64,000 nt of DNA from Alteromonas sp. V450 (GTDB lineage: Bacteria > Pseudomonadota > Gammaproteobacteria > Enterobacterales > Alteromonadaceae). The stretch spans positions 930,001 through 994,000 of the forward strand of contig NZ_MODU01000004.1 in assembly GCF_001885075.1 (NCBI RefSeq), read 5' to 3'. Within the stretch, counting starts at the first letter, position 1; every line of letters begins with the position of its first letter. The position numbers and the translations under genes were made by a program. The notes beneath the pieces are model-generated. The model was not told the origin of the DNA. It searched no databases and saw only the letters and a list, made by a program, of their open reading frames with translations. Shown here piece by piece: positions 53,263-64,000 of this stretch.

Positions 53263-54165
53263 ATGTGCAGAAACGTTAGTCTCATCTTTTTTTCCCTTAT
53301 CGTCGGTATTTTGACCGGTTGCACACAGACCCAGTCATTTTCTGAACAACCGCAGATGGGAAACCTACTGCTTGCAGAACCTGCTCCGATCAATCCTCGT
53401 TCGGAAATGGCCATTGCACGCTACAATCAAGTACTCACCAGCCCGGCATTAACAGATGAAGATAGAGCCGAGTTGCACTATCAAAGGGGCATGCTGTACG
53501 ACAGCGTTGGGCTAGCAGGCCTTGCACAGTTTGATTACACACAGGCTATTTCGCTAAAACCCGATCTTGCCGAAGCGTATAATTCTATTGGTATTCACTA
53601 CATTCAACAAAATGACTTTATTCAAGCTTACGATGCATTTGACTCAACGTTAGAAATCGACCCTAGCTATGATTTTGCGTTTCTAAACAGAGGTATCGCG
53701 CTCTATTACGGCGGCCGTGCTGAATTAGCGTCGGTAGATTTAAATACGTTCTTTGAAAAAGACGAAACTGACCCCTTTCGAGCGTTGTGGGCTTTTTTTG
53801 CGCAACATGAAATTGGCCAAGAGCAGGGGAGCGTGTATCTTGCTTCAATTCGACCAAACCTAGACAATGCGCATTGGGCCACATCGTTGGTTGATTTGTT
53901 TCTTGGTACCACAAACGAGAACCAGGTACTTAACTCGCTTTTAAATGGCATTCAAAGTCAAAAAGCGCTAACAGACAGGTTATGCGAAGCCTACTTTTAC
54001 CTTGGCAAGTTTCATGCGCAAAAAGGCAATAAGGGTATCGCGTCAAATTATTTCAAACTGGCGTTGAGTACAAATGTGTTTGACTACGTTGAACATCGCT
54101 ACGCAAGAATGGAACTCAATCGACTACGCGAAAAAGCAAACGCTGTTGCTAGCAGCGACAATTAA
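53263..54165 (+). CDS. nlpI: Lipoprotein NlpI
   Basis: A 300-residue TPR lipoprotein. The ATG at 53263 gives a signal with lipobox LTGC (Cys near 19). Four TPR-like repeats follow: ALTDEDRAELHYQRGMLYDS, LAQFDYTQAISLKPDLAEAYN and SYDFAFLNRGIALYYGG are quoted only as short markers, and HYARMELNR-like sequence closes it. In E. coli NlpI is an outer-membrane adaptor for Prc and murein endopeptidases such as MepS. In enterobacteria nlpI lies directly after pnp; here about 19 kb separates them. Confidence 0.93.
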   Translation: MCRNVSLIFFSLIVGILTGCTQTQSFSEQPQMGNLLLAEPAPINPRSEMAIARYNQVLTSPALTDEDRAELHYQRGMLYDSVGLAGLAQFDYTQAISLKPDLAEAYNSIGIHYIQQNDFIQAYDAFDSTLEIDPSYDFAFLNRGIALYYGGRAELASVDLNTFFEKDETDPFRALWAFFAQHEIGQEQGSVYLASIRPNLDNAHWATSLVDLFLGTTNENQVLNSLLNGIQSQKALTDRLCEAYFYLGKFHAQKGNKGIASNYFKLALSTNVFDYVEHRYARMELNRLREKANAVASSDN

Positions 54166-54177
54166 CCATTTATTCAT

Positions 54178-55695
54178 ATGCGTGGTTTGTTTTTAGCAGT
54201 TTTTGCACTGCTCATTGTAGCTGGTGATAGCGGTCGCTATGTGCCACAACTTTTAAAAAATAGTGCAACAGCACAACAGTTTTCCTCTTCTAATGCTGTT
54301 AATCAAAACAGTGTTTTCTCTTTGCTTTGGTATGCTGGCGCAGACGGCTCTGCGGTGGCACAAAATACATTAGTAAAACAGTTTGAATCTGCTCACCAAT
54401 TGCAGTTTCCTGATTATGAAGACGCCATAGCAATTTATTGGTTAGAAAAATTAGTTAACGATGGAAATGCGGATGCAGCATGGTTACTGTACCAAATGCT
54501 GGGTGAAGAAGAGGCGTCGCGAAGCTTAATGCGACTTGCCGCTTTAGGAAATGTTGCAGAGGCCCAACTCGCGTTCGCCATGTCGACTAATGAGCCTAAA
54601 AAGAGAGAAAAATGGTTAATTAGCGCTGCAGAACAAGATTATTTGCCTGCACAAGCTGCGTTAGCAGATTGGTATATGCTTCACGGTAAACAGCAACTCG
54701 CTAAACCTTTATTAGTGGCAACGGCCGACCTGGATATGCAAAGTGCCTATAAATATGCACGCTTACTATGGGATGAAGGCAATACAGAACTGGCTAAAAC
54801 ATATTTCGAAAAGGCCGTTTCTCAAGGGCATGAGCAAGCCAAGCAGGCCATACACACATTAGAGCTATATTCTCCGGTAAGTAGTAACAGCATTGGTGCA
54901 TATAACTGGTTACATAAGCGCGCTGATAAGTATTGTCTTCAACGTATTCAGCCTTTCGCAACCAGTCTTGCAACAATAATTCGTGCGCATCATTTATACG
55001 AAAGCTTTAATAAGGATCTTAGACTTGCTTCGTTGCCACTTTGTATAGCGCCTCCTGTTTGGCTTGAAGAAAACTCTTTGAAATGCGAGCCTAATTTTGC
55101 AGGGGCGGGCGTATTAGGGTGTGATGTTAAACAGCTATCGGCACTGGCGAAAAAACGGGAGTTTAGTCACGCGGTAGTGGTGGCAGAGCAAGGTAAAGCA
55201 AACGTTCAAAACGGGGTGATGTACTTAGATATTAGCGATTCATATTCTGTTTTTGTTCATGAATTGGCCCACTTTTCGGGTTTTGTCGACGAATACCCTA
55301 TTGGTCGTACGATGGCAACACGACTATGTAACAGTAGTGACATAAACGATTTTACGCCGCCAAATTTAATTGTAGACAGTGCGTATTGGTATTCACCGCA
55401 TTCGACAGTAGCTAACTGGCTTGAAATTGACCCCGCTACCATTATTGCCCCTGCTAAAACGTGTACCATTATCGGCAAGGATAGTTACAAACCAAGCCGC
55501 CGAATAACCTTTATGGAGCACCATGACAGTGGTGTAATTCCTCCGCTTTATCTCGTGCTATGGGAACAACAATTAATGAAGCAGGAGGCCCAACGGCCTA
55601 TTTCAATGAACCTGTTTCAAGCCTTTCACAAGCAAGGCAACCGAGAAGAGGCTGCCTTTTGGCTTGCAAAGTACGAGGCGTTTATCGGTGATTAG
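54178..55695 (+). CDS. Exported repeat protein with HExxH metallopeptidase motif
   Basis: A 505-residue protein with an N-terminal signal/anchor (LFLAVFALLIVAG). Residues about 70-235 are Sel1/TPR-like helical repeats (ADAAWLLYQMLGEEEA, AEAQLAFAM). The second half carries HELAHFSGFVDEY, with His361, Glu362, His365 and a likely third ligand Asp371; the HExxHxxGxxDE pattern recalls M64 IgA-type peptidases. Several Cys occur in pairs (CEPN, GCDVK). It starts 12 bases after nlpI, so the two are cotranscribed and it may act in the NlpI/envelope proteolysis context. The peptidase call is inference from the motif. Confidence 0.75.
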   Translation: MRGLFLAVFALLIVAGDSGRYVPQLLKNSATAQQFSSSNAVNQNSVFSLLWYAGADGSAVAQNTLVKQFESAHQLQFPDYEDAIAIYWLEKLVNDGNADAAWLLYQMLGEEEASRSLMRLAALGNVAEAQLAFAMSTNEPKKREKWLISAAEQDYLPAQAALADWYMLHGKQQLAKPLLVATADLDMQSAYKYARLLWDEGNTELAKTYFEKAVSQGHEQAKQAIHTLELYSPVSSNSIGAYNWLHKRADKYCLQRIQPFATSLATIIRAHHLYESFNKDLRLASLPLCIAPPVWLEENSLKCEPNFAGAGVLGCDVKQLSALAKKREFSHAVVVAEQGKANVQNGVMYLDISDSYSVFVHELAHFSGFVDEYPIGRTMATRLCNSSDINDFTPPNLIVDSAYWYSPHSTVANWLEIDPATIIAPAKTCTIIGKDSYKPSRRITFMEHHDSGVIPPLYLVLWEQQLMKQEAQRPISMNLFQAFHKQGNREEAAFWLAKYEAFIGD

Positions 55696-56429
55696 TGCGC
55701 AGCGGTGTGTTTCAGCTCTTTTACCCACATTGAAGTTGCACCACAAATAGCAACAGGCATCACAATAAAGTTAATAATGGGTATGAGTGAAAATATATTT
55801 ACCATGATACCGAATGTCATTGCTTTGCCTTTATGCTGCCCTAAATGCAGTCGCATTCGCGTAAAGTCAATTTTGTGGTTGTCATAGGGATAATCACAAT
55901 ACTGAATTGCCATCATCCATGCATTGAACAAGAACCACAGTAACTGTCCAATAACGGGCAGAAAGAAAAACAGCAACAAAAAGCCAATAGCACGCGGTAG
56001 ATACCAGATAAGTTTTGTGAGCTCCCGTCCTACCGTTCTCGGGATGTCTTTTACTAACGCCATAACACCTTCGTCGCCTAAACCTTGGCCAGTCAGATGA
56101 CGCTCTACTTTTTCAGATAGTACACCGTTAAAAGGTGCCGCAATCCAATTTGCCAATGTGCCAAAGATAAGGGCAAAAATAAGCAATACACTTAATAAGG
56201 CTAGCGGCCAAAGGAAGAAACTTATCGCCGTTTTTACCCAACCAAGCCAGTCTGGAACTAAATTAACGACATACATTACACCTACTTCAATTTGGCCGAA
56301 TAAGAAGTAAAATGCGGCTGAAAATAACAAAACGTTTATTGTAAGCGGTACAAAAACAAAGCGCTTCAAACCTTTTGTTTTGATAAGAGAAAACCCTTCA
56401 AAAAAATAGTGAACACCCCCCGCACTCAT
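55692..56429 (-). CDS. cysZ: Sulfate transporter CysZ
   Basis: A 245-residue inner-membrane protein of the CysZ/EI24 family, which admits sulfate for cysteine synthesis. The start GGVHYFFEGFSLIKTKGLKRFV and the central ADIPRTV-like helix pattern (LVKDIPRTVGRELTK) fit, as does the late NAWMMAIQYCDYPYDNH. Four to six membrane segments are evident. Its stop overlaps the convergent upstream gene by four bases. GTAAGGAG precedes the ATG. It is divergent from smc. Confidence 0.92.
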   Translation of the reverse strand: MSAGGVHYFFEGFSLIKTKGLKRFVFVPLTINVLLFSAAFYFLFGQIEVGVMYVVNLVPDWLGWVKTAISFFLWPLALLSVLLIFALIFGTLANWIAAPFNGVLSEKVERHLTGQGLGDEGVMALVKDIPRTVGRELTKLIWYLPRAIGFLLLFFFLPVIGQLLWFLFNAWMMAIQYCDYPYDNHKIDFTRMRLHLGQHKGKAMTFGIMVNIFSLIPIINFIVMPVAICGATSMWVKELKHTAAH

Positions 56430-56638
56430 TGCGACTCCTTACGTTGTGATTTTCAGTAATTACAATATGATACGATGTACAGAAAGCTTATGAAAATGGT
56501 AATTGTTACAAGCTGTATGTTTTGATAGAGTCGTAGAGATAATAACAACAGATATTACCCCGTGACTGTATCGTTCCTTTCTAATTTATATTTCAAGCTA
56601 GCTAAAGCGCATTCTTTTGCAATGTCGAGGGTGAGCTA

Positions 56639-59600
56639 ATGAGGCTTAAAAAAATAAAATTAGCGGGCTTTAAGTCTTTTGTCGAGCCTACCACCATTCC
56701 TTTCCCGGGCGAAATGACGGCCGTTGTTGGCCCTAACGGCTGTGGAAAATCCAATGTTATTGATGCTGTGCGTTGGGTTCTAGGCGAAAGTTCTGCGAAG
56801 AACTTGCGCGGCGATGCAATGACAGACGTGATTTTTAATGGCTCGTCTAACCGAAAGCCCGTGGGACAATGCAGTGTGGAGCTTGTATTTGACAATACTT
56901 CCAACCGTATTGGTGGAGAATATGCAAAATACAACGAACTGTCTGTTAAGCGACTTGTTACCCGAGACGCAACGTCTACCTACTTTTTGAATGGCACTAA
57001 ATGCCGCAGAAGAGATGTCACTGACTTGTTCTTAGGCACTGGCCTTGGGCCTCGGTCCTACGCAATTATTGAACAGGGCATGATTTCTAGGTTAATTGAA
57101 TCTAAACCTCAAGAATTGCGTGTATTTATTGAAGAAGCCGCTGGTATATCTAAATACAAAGAACGCAGGCGTGAAACCGAAAATAGAATAAAGCACACGC
57201 AAGACAACCTTGAACGGCTTAACGATGTTAGAGATGAATTAGGCAAGCAGCTTGAGAAGTTGCAGCGTCAGGCTGCGGCTGCAACGCGTTATAAAACGTT
57301 ACGTGCCAAAACACGTGAACTCAAAGGTCAACTCGCTGCCATTCGTTTTTTGAAAAATAGTCAACGAATAGAGGCGTTGCAAAAGCAGCAACAGGTAATA
57401 CAGCTTGAAGTAGATGGGTTAAATGCCAGATTACAAGGTGATGAGGCTGGCGTAGAGAGTTATAAAACCCGTCAGGTTCAAGCGAAACAGAGTATTGACG
57501 ACCTTCAACAGCAAATTTTTACAACAGGCAATCAAATAACGCGCCTAGAACAAAATGCGCTTCATGCTAAGCAAAGAAAGGTACAGGTAGAAAGCGAGCT
57601 TACTCGCCTTAATGAACAAGTATCGTTGCTCCACGCGTCAATAGAAGAGGCCGAAACGGCGCTTGCCATTTCACGAGGATCACTTGATAAAGTGGTGCCT
57701 GAGCTTGAAATTAAAGAAGCCGAGCTCGAACAAGCCAGAGAGCGCCTAGACGACGGCGAACAATCGTTACGTGAATTTAATAGTAAAGCGCGTGAACAAG
57801 AGTTGCTATTTAACCAGCTTCGACAAAGCGTGCAGCAAAGCCATGGCCAAATTCAATCTTTGATGAATATGCAGCTTCGTACATCGCAGCGTATAAGTGA
57901 GCTTAACGATGAACGTGAACAGCTTAAAGACGATGACCTCAATGAGCAGCTTGAGATCTTGGAGGCGCAGTACGAGCAACGTCAATTAGATATTGATAAT
58001 GCGCAGGCAACGTGCGATACGCTGGCTGATTCACTACAAAAGATTACTGAGGATGTTAAAGCGGTTGAGAGTCAATTACACAATGTAAAGGGCGACTATC
58101 AAGCCACTCAGTCTGCAATTTTTGCGTTAGAAGCACTTCAGCAGGACGCTGCGCTAGAGAATAATGAAACCGTAACGTGGTTAAGCAAACTGTGGCAGCA
58201 GCTTTCAATTCCCAGTGATCTTACTGTTGCAGTTGAAGCAATACTCACGAATCTTCATTCGCCAGTCATTGCTGTTAAACACACAACGAACGAACTCATC
58301 GATGCCTATAGCGACTTACCAATAGGCTGCACTGTATTTTCTAACGGTGCGCTTACTGAAAAACCTAAAGCGCAATCGCTTGCTAACGAGATTGTAAAAC
58401 GCTACAGCGGTGCTGAAGAAAAGCCCATATCATTTCCTAAAATGTTCAATGACATTTTATATTGTGAAAATGAAAGCGATGCATTTCGCGTAGTTTCGGA
58501 TGCCTTGAACGAAAAACAATCTACAGTTAACGGCTTTTCCAGTGTTATTGCCAAGTCAGGTCTTTGGTTAAGCACAGAATGGTTATTAAAACCCGGAGAA
58601 ACAAGTGACGGCGTTCTTCAGCGCGCGAACAAAATAGCCAACTTATCGTCAACATTACAAGGGTTAGAAGCGCAACAAGAAGAAGCGTTGTGCAAGCTTG
58701 ATGAAATTGGCGGGCTCAAAGCGGATATTGAAGCGCAGCAACAACAAGCCTTGTTGCAGTTAACTGAAAATAATAATGCCGCGTTGCAGATAAAAAATCA
58801 GATTTCGCTTTTAACGATGAGAGTGGAACAAAATGCTGAGCGTTATCAAAAACTGCACGATGAAATTGAAAAGCAGCAAACCCTTTTTAATGAAGAAGAG
58901 GCTCAGATCACGCAGTTATCCGCTACGTTAGAACTTCAAGAGGCAAAAATTGAAGAACAACAAGCCTTTATTGAAAATATCAACAGCGAACGCGAGTCAC
59001 AGGAGCGTTTGTGTGAAGAAGCTAAAGCGCTCGTAGAACAACTAGTGTCTAAAAAACATGAGCTTGCGTTAAAATGTCAGCAATTGGAAAATCACCAAAC
59101 TCTTCACCTTCAACAGGTTACGCGTAACAAAAAGCAGCGTGAGGAGTACGCAGAAAATAAGCTTCGTTTAGAAGAAGAGCTTAAACAGCTATTAGCACCA
59201 CAAGAGCGACAAGATGCTGAGCTGCAAATTCTGCTAGAACAAAAAGTAGAGCTTGAACAGGCGCGTTGTGAAAAGCAAACCGAGCTTGAAGACATCGAGC
59301 AATGGTTACGAGAAGCCGAAAAAGGGCATCAAGCGCTTTCAAAAATCATCCAAGAAAAGCAAACCGCGATAGACAAGTTAAATATTGATATAGAAGGGTT
59401 TAGAGTTCGCGCTAACACAGTGATAGAGCAATTAGACGACTCGCAGCAGTCACTTAAGACACTTTTAGAAGCGTTACCTCAAGACGCAGATGAAGGAAAG
59501 TGGCAGGAAGAGTTGGATAGCGTACAAGCAAGCCTTCAGCGACTAGGCGCAGTAAACTTAGCTGCTGTTGAAGAATTCGACATTCAATCAGAACGCAAGA

Positions 59601-60157
59601 ATCATTTAGATACACAGCATCATGACTTAACTGAAGCGCTAGAAACACTGCAGTCTGCAATTCGTAAAATAGACAAGGAAACGCGCAGCCGTTTTTCAGC
59701 GACATTCGAACAAGTAAACGAAGATTTGAAAACGTTGTTTCCTAAAGTGTTTGGAGGTGGCTCTGCCTATCTTGCACTTACTGATGATGACTTGTTAGAA
59801 ACTGGGGTTACTATTATGGCGCGCCCCCCTGGAAAGAAAAATAGTACAATCCACCTCTTAAGCGGTGGAGAAAAAGCACTAACCGCTTTATCATTAGTGT
59901 TTGCTATTTTTAGGTTAAATCCAGCGCCGTTTTGTTTGCTGGACGAGGTAGATGCGCCGTTAGATGATGCCAATGTTGGTCGTTTTTGTAATTTGGTGTC
60001 AGAAATGTCTCAAACAGTGCAATTTATTTATATCACCCACAACAAAATAGCGATGGAAATGGCAAGTCATCTTACTGGTGTAACAATGGCAGAACCTGGC
60101 GTCTCACGCATGGTTGCAGTGGATGTAGACGAAGCTGTAGCCTTCGCAGAAGCATAA
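56639..60157 (+). CDS. smc: Chromosome segregation protein SMC
   Basis: A 1,172-residue SMC ATPase. Walker A GPNGCGKSN lies at 31-39, followed by the Q-loop region. Two long coiled coils (about residues 170-500 and 670-1000, rich in Glu, Gln and Leu) flank a hinge domain (about 510-650). The C-terminal head has the signature LLSGGEKALTALS and Walker B CLLDEVDAPLDD. It condenses and segregates DNA with ScpAB. It is upstream of zipA and ligA with short gaps (20 and 74 bases), an arrangement also known from Shewanella and relatives that use SMC rather than MukB. Confidence 0.96.
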   Translation: MRLKKIKLAGFKSFVEPTTIPFPGEMTAVVGPNGCGKSNVIDAVRWVLGESSAKNLRGDAMTDVIFNGSSNRKPVGQCSVELVFDNTSNRIGGEYAKYNELSVKRLVTRDATSTYFLNGTKCRRRDVTDLFLGTGLGPRSYAIIEQGMISRLIESKPQELRVFIEEAAGISKYKERRRETENRIKHTQDNLERLNDVRDELGKQLEKLQRQAAAATRYKTLRAKTRELKGQLAAIRFLKNSQRIEALQKQQQVIQLEVDGLNARLQGDEAGVESYKTRQVQAKQSIDDLQQQIFTTGNQITRLEQNALHAKQRKVQVESELTRLNEQVSLLHASIEEAETALAISRGSLDKVVPELEIKEAELEQARERLDDGEQSLREFNSKAREQELLFNQLRQSVQQSHGQIQSLMNMQLRTSQRISELNDEREQLKDDDLNEQLEILEAQYEQRQLDIDNAQATCDTLADSLQKITEDVKAVESQLHNVKGDYQATQSAIFALEALQQDAALENNETVTWLSKLWQQLSIPSDLTVAVEAILTNLHSPVIAVKHTTNELIDAYSDLPIGCTVFSNGALTEKPKAQSLANEIVKRYSGAEEKPISFPKMFNDILYCENESDAFRVVSDALNEKQSTVNGFSSVIAKSGLWLSTEWLLKPGETSDGVLQRANKIANLSSTLQGLEAQQEEALCKLDEIGGLKADIEAQQQQALLQLTENNNAALQIKNQISLLTMRVEQNAERYQKLHDEIEKQQTLFNEEEAQITQLSATLELQEAKIEEQQAFIENINSERESQERLCEEAKALVEQLVSKKHELALKCQQLENHQTLHLQQVTRNKKQREEYAENKLRLEEELKQLLAPQERQDAELQILLEQKVELEQARCEKQTELEDIEQWLREAEKGHQALSKIIQEKQTAIDKLNIDIEGFRVRANTVIEQLDDSQQSLKTLLEALPQDADEGKWQEELDSVQASLQRLGAVNLAAVEEFDIQSERKNHLDTQHHDLTEALETLQSAIRKIDKETRSRFSATFEQVNEDLKTLFPKVFGGGSAYLALTDDDLLETGVTIMARPPGKKNSTIHLLSGGEKALTALSLVFAIFRLNPAPFCLLDEVDAPLDDANVGRFCNLVSEMSQTVQFIYITHNKIAMEMASHLTGVTMAEPGVSRMVAVDVDEAVAFAEA

Positions 60158-60177
60158 CAAAGGGCGAAAGAAATTAA

Positions 60178-61521
60178 ATGGAAGATCAATTACGTCTATT
60201 TTTACTATTAGGGGGCACGGTATTTATTCTGGCCGTGTTGGCGCATGGTATTTGGAAAATACGTAAAAACAACAAGCCAGAAGAAAGACAACGTCTTGAG
60301 CCTCGACAGTGGGAAGACGATAACATCGACGATCTGGATGACACCGAGTCGGTAGATGGTTTCGACGAACTTGGTATTGGTTCGGTAAGGGTTGTCAGCA
60401 ACAGTGCCAAGCCAGCCTCTTCGGATGATGATAATGAGCTTGCCGACAATGCTGCGCCATCTGAAGAAGTGCAACAGAAAAATACGGAACAGGCAGACAG
60501 TATTACAAGCAGTAATGGGTTCGATGGCGAAAGCGCCGATACTGAGGCCGACGACAGCAAGACGCAACAAGAGGTAACACCCAAGAATGAGCCAAAACTT
60601 TACGGTGCTGTTGTATCAAACCCAAAGCCTCACATGGCAGTGCGTTCGGGCGAAGGTTCGGTTCCTGATAATGTGACTGAGTTTCCTGAGCCGCCGGGTT
60701 TTTTACTGAAAGGACAAGAGGTGAGTGGTGAACCTTCATCGTCTTCTGAACGAAGCACTTCGGGCTCTGATGTTAACGGTGTGTCAACTAGCGCCGACAA
60801 TAGTGGGGCTCAGAAGCATACTACCCAAGGCGAAGAAGTGGAGCGCTTTTGTTTAGATGCGCAAGATGAACCTATGTCTAACCACTCTGACGAAGCTGCA
60901 CAACACAAGCGTACATCGCGAATTAAACGCACAAGAACTTCGGTTAAACGCGAAGAACCTCGATTTGGCGACGACCAGATGCGCATAGACTTTGATACAA
61001 GTCAAAGTGGGTTTGAAAGCCAAGGTGATATCGGCTTTAGCGCATTGGATGAAGATGAACCTGGTAGTAGTGCTGATCAAGAGACCGTAGAGCAAGAAGT
61101 ACTCGTGTTAAATGTGCGGGCGCAAGATGACGCGGTAATATCTGGGGCGGCCTTGCTACCGATGTTGCTTACACTGGGGTTTAAATTTGGCGACCAAGAC
61201 ATCTTTCACCGCCATGTAAATTCAAACGGAAAAGGCCCTGTTTTATTTAGCTTGGCTAATATGTTCAAGCCGGGCGTTTTTGACATTGACAGCCTTGAAA
61301 ATTTTGAAACGCAAGGCGTATCGCTGTTTATGATTTTACCTATAGAAGGCGATCCTCACCAAGTGTTTAATATGATGCATAATGCCGCTAGAAAGCTTGC
61401 TGATGAGTTTGGTGCGCAGGTTTTAGATGGCAGAAGAAGTGTTTTAACAAAACAAGGCCTACAACAATATGTTGAGAAAATTCGTGAATTTGAACGTAAG
61501 CGGATAATCTCTCGTAGTTAA
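60178..61521 (+). CDS. zipA: Cell division protein ZipA
   Basis: A 447-residue divisome protein that anchors FtsZ to the inner membrane. An N-terminal membrane helix (RLFLLLGGTVFILAVLAH, about residues 5-24) is followed by a basic stretch, then a long acidic, Ser/Asp/Gln-rich linker (about 45-310), and the conserved FtsZ-binding domain (about 310-440, with ALLPMLLTLGFKFGD and FMILPIEGDPHQVFNMM). The linker is longer than in E. coli (total 328). smc precedes and ligA follows, as in other gammaproteobacteria. Confidence 0.95.
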   Translation: MEDQLRLFLLLGGTVFILAVLAHGIWKIRKNNKPEERQRLEPRQWEDDNIDDLDDTESVDGFDELGIGSVRVVSNSAKPASSDDDNELADNAAPSEEVQQKNTEQADSITSSNGFDGESADTEADDSKTQQEVTPKNEPKLYGAVVSNPKPHMAVRSGEGSVPDNVTEFPEPPGFLLKGQEVSGEPSSSSERSTSGSDVNGVSTSADNSGAQKHTTQGEEVERFCLDAQDEPMSNHSDEAAQHKRTSRIKRTRTSVKREEPRFGDDQMRIDFDTSQSGFESQGDIGFSALDEDEPGSSADQETVEQEVLVLNVRAQDDAVISGAALLPMLLTLGFKFGDQDIFHRHVNSNGKGPVLFSLANMFKPGVFDIDSLENFETQGVSLFMILPIEGDPHQVFNMMHNAARKLADEFGAQVLDGRRSVLTKQGLQQYVEKIREFERKRIISRS

Positions 61522-61589
61522 CATACCGAAATCAACGGTGGCACACGTCACCGTTTCCTTCCTATTAACCGTACAAAGGGCGTGAATAG

Positions 61590-63629
<2,040 letters not shown>

Positions 63630-63656
63630 CAAACAACCCTCGCTATTGTAACATTA

Positions 63657-64000
63657 CTACTGCGCCGACTGACGGCGCAGTTGACGTCTTTTCTCCCACG
63701 CTTTTTTCACCTGTAAACGCCAGACCCAGTTCAGCGTAACGTAACCCGCTAACCCAAATACGACTGAGCAAATTCCACAGCCTACAAGGAACGCCGGGCC
63801 AATAGTATTTATACTTTCTACCACCCATTGCCAGCTAAATTGAAACTCAAAATGTTCAGGTTTAGTCCCAAGTACAGTAGTTCCAACTTTATAAGCCCCA
63901 TAAAATATAGGCGGAATAGTAAAGGGGTTAGTTATCCAAACGGTAGCAACGGATAATGGCAAATTTGCGCGAAAAGGAATGGCAACACCAGCTGAAAGCC
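63657..64000 (-). CDS. DUF2062 family membrane protein (cut by window edge)
   Basis: The C-terminal 113 or so residues of a DUF2062 protein; the frame stays open to the window end on the minus strand and starts outside. Markers are GVAIPFRANLPLSVATVW and NPFTIPPIFYGAYKVG, the hallmark part of the domain, then two membrane helices and a basic tail (RRQLRRQSAQ). DUF2062 proteins are inner-membrane proteins of unknown function, often found alone or fused to glycosyltransferases. It is convergent with ligA, with 27 bases between stops. Confidence 0.88.
   Translation of the reverse strand, partial: LSAGVAIPFRANLPLSVATVWITNPFTIPPIFYGAYKVGTTVLGTKPEHFEFQFSWQWVVESINTIGPAFLVGCGICSVVFGLAGYVTLNWVWRLQVKKAWEKRRQLRRQSAQ

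Noticed and set aside
61534..61555. Terminator after zipA
   Set aside because: A 7-base stem AACGGTG/CACCGTT is present but it has no T run, so I only mention it under ligA.

Overview
The window looks like a chromosome segment of a marine gammaproteobacterium of the Alteromonas type. The housekeeping proteins (FtsH, PNPase, NlpI, TpiA, ProA, LigA, ZipA, RlmE) resemble enterobacterial and alteromonad versions closely, and blocks such as yhbY<>rlmE-ftsH-folP-glmM-tpiA-secG-tRNA-Leu and cysZ<>smc-zipA-ligA are typical of that group. The genus is inferred from remembered protein similarity and was not searched.

Layout. 1-7.3 kb: the 5' part of leuS, a secreted SRPBCC protein, a LonB-type protease, an RDD membrane protein, an exported protein with a duplicated beta domain and an SDR dehydrogenase. 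7.4-14.1 kb: a conserved block for ribosome assembly, membrane proteolysis, folate, amino-sugar synthesis, glycolysis and secretion, ending in tRNA-Leu(GAG). 14.1-32 kb: a less conserved stretch with a c-di-GMP phosphodiesterase, small stress-type genes (Pmp3 family, hemerythrin, topoisomerase IB), gdhA, a phosphatase/lipid-kinase fusion, putP-proB-proA, a mechanosensitive channel and an HNH nuclease. Two copies of a MITE-like repeat with inverted ends lie here, one running into the gdhA stop codon. 32-34.8 kb: pnp and a DUF1244 gene.

35.0 to about 44.2 kb, perhaps to 51.2 kb, is the accessory part. It is an integron-type gene cassette array with no integrase in view (a CALIN). Single genes, all on the + strand, are each followed by an attC-like site with RYYYAAC/GTTRRRY cores and long imperfect inverted repeats. 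Cassettes encode a DUF7220-like membrane protein, a P-loop (STAND/AAA-like) ATPase, a PIN-nuclease/IF2-N fusion, two proteins with HEPN-type R-N-x3-H motifs (one interrupted by a stop), small membrane proteins, a tautomerase and a DUF4177 protein. A decayed IS110/IS1111-family element sits inside one attC, as expected for the attC-targeting IS1111 group. From 44.8 to 51.2 kb the genes stay on the + strand (esterases, PhzF-like, P-loop kinase-like, NTF2-like, GNAT), but attC sites are degraded or not visible.

51.4-64 kb returns to core-type genes: an M14-like zinc peptidase, cytidine deaminase, nlpI, a predicted periplasmic metallopeptidase, cysZ, smc, zipA, ligA and a DUF2062 protein cut by the window edge.

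The most interesting hypothesis is that the cassette array is a small store of anti-phage or RNA-targeting functions (ATPase, PIN and HEPN genes side by side), inserted between pnp and nlpI, which are neighbours in E. coli. The usual rimP-nusA-infB-rbfA-truB-rpsO block is also absent between tRNA-Leu and pnp.
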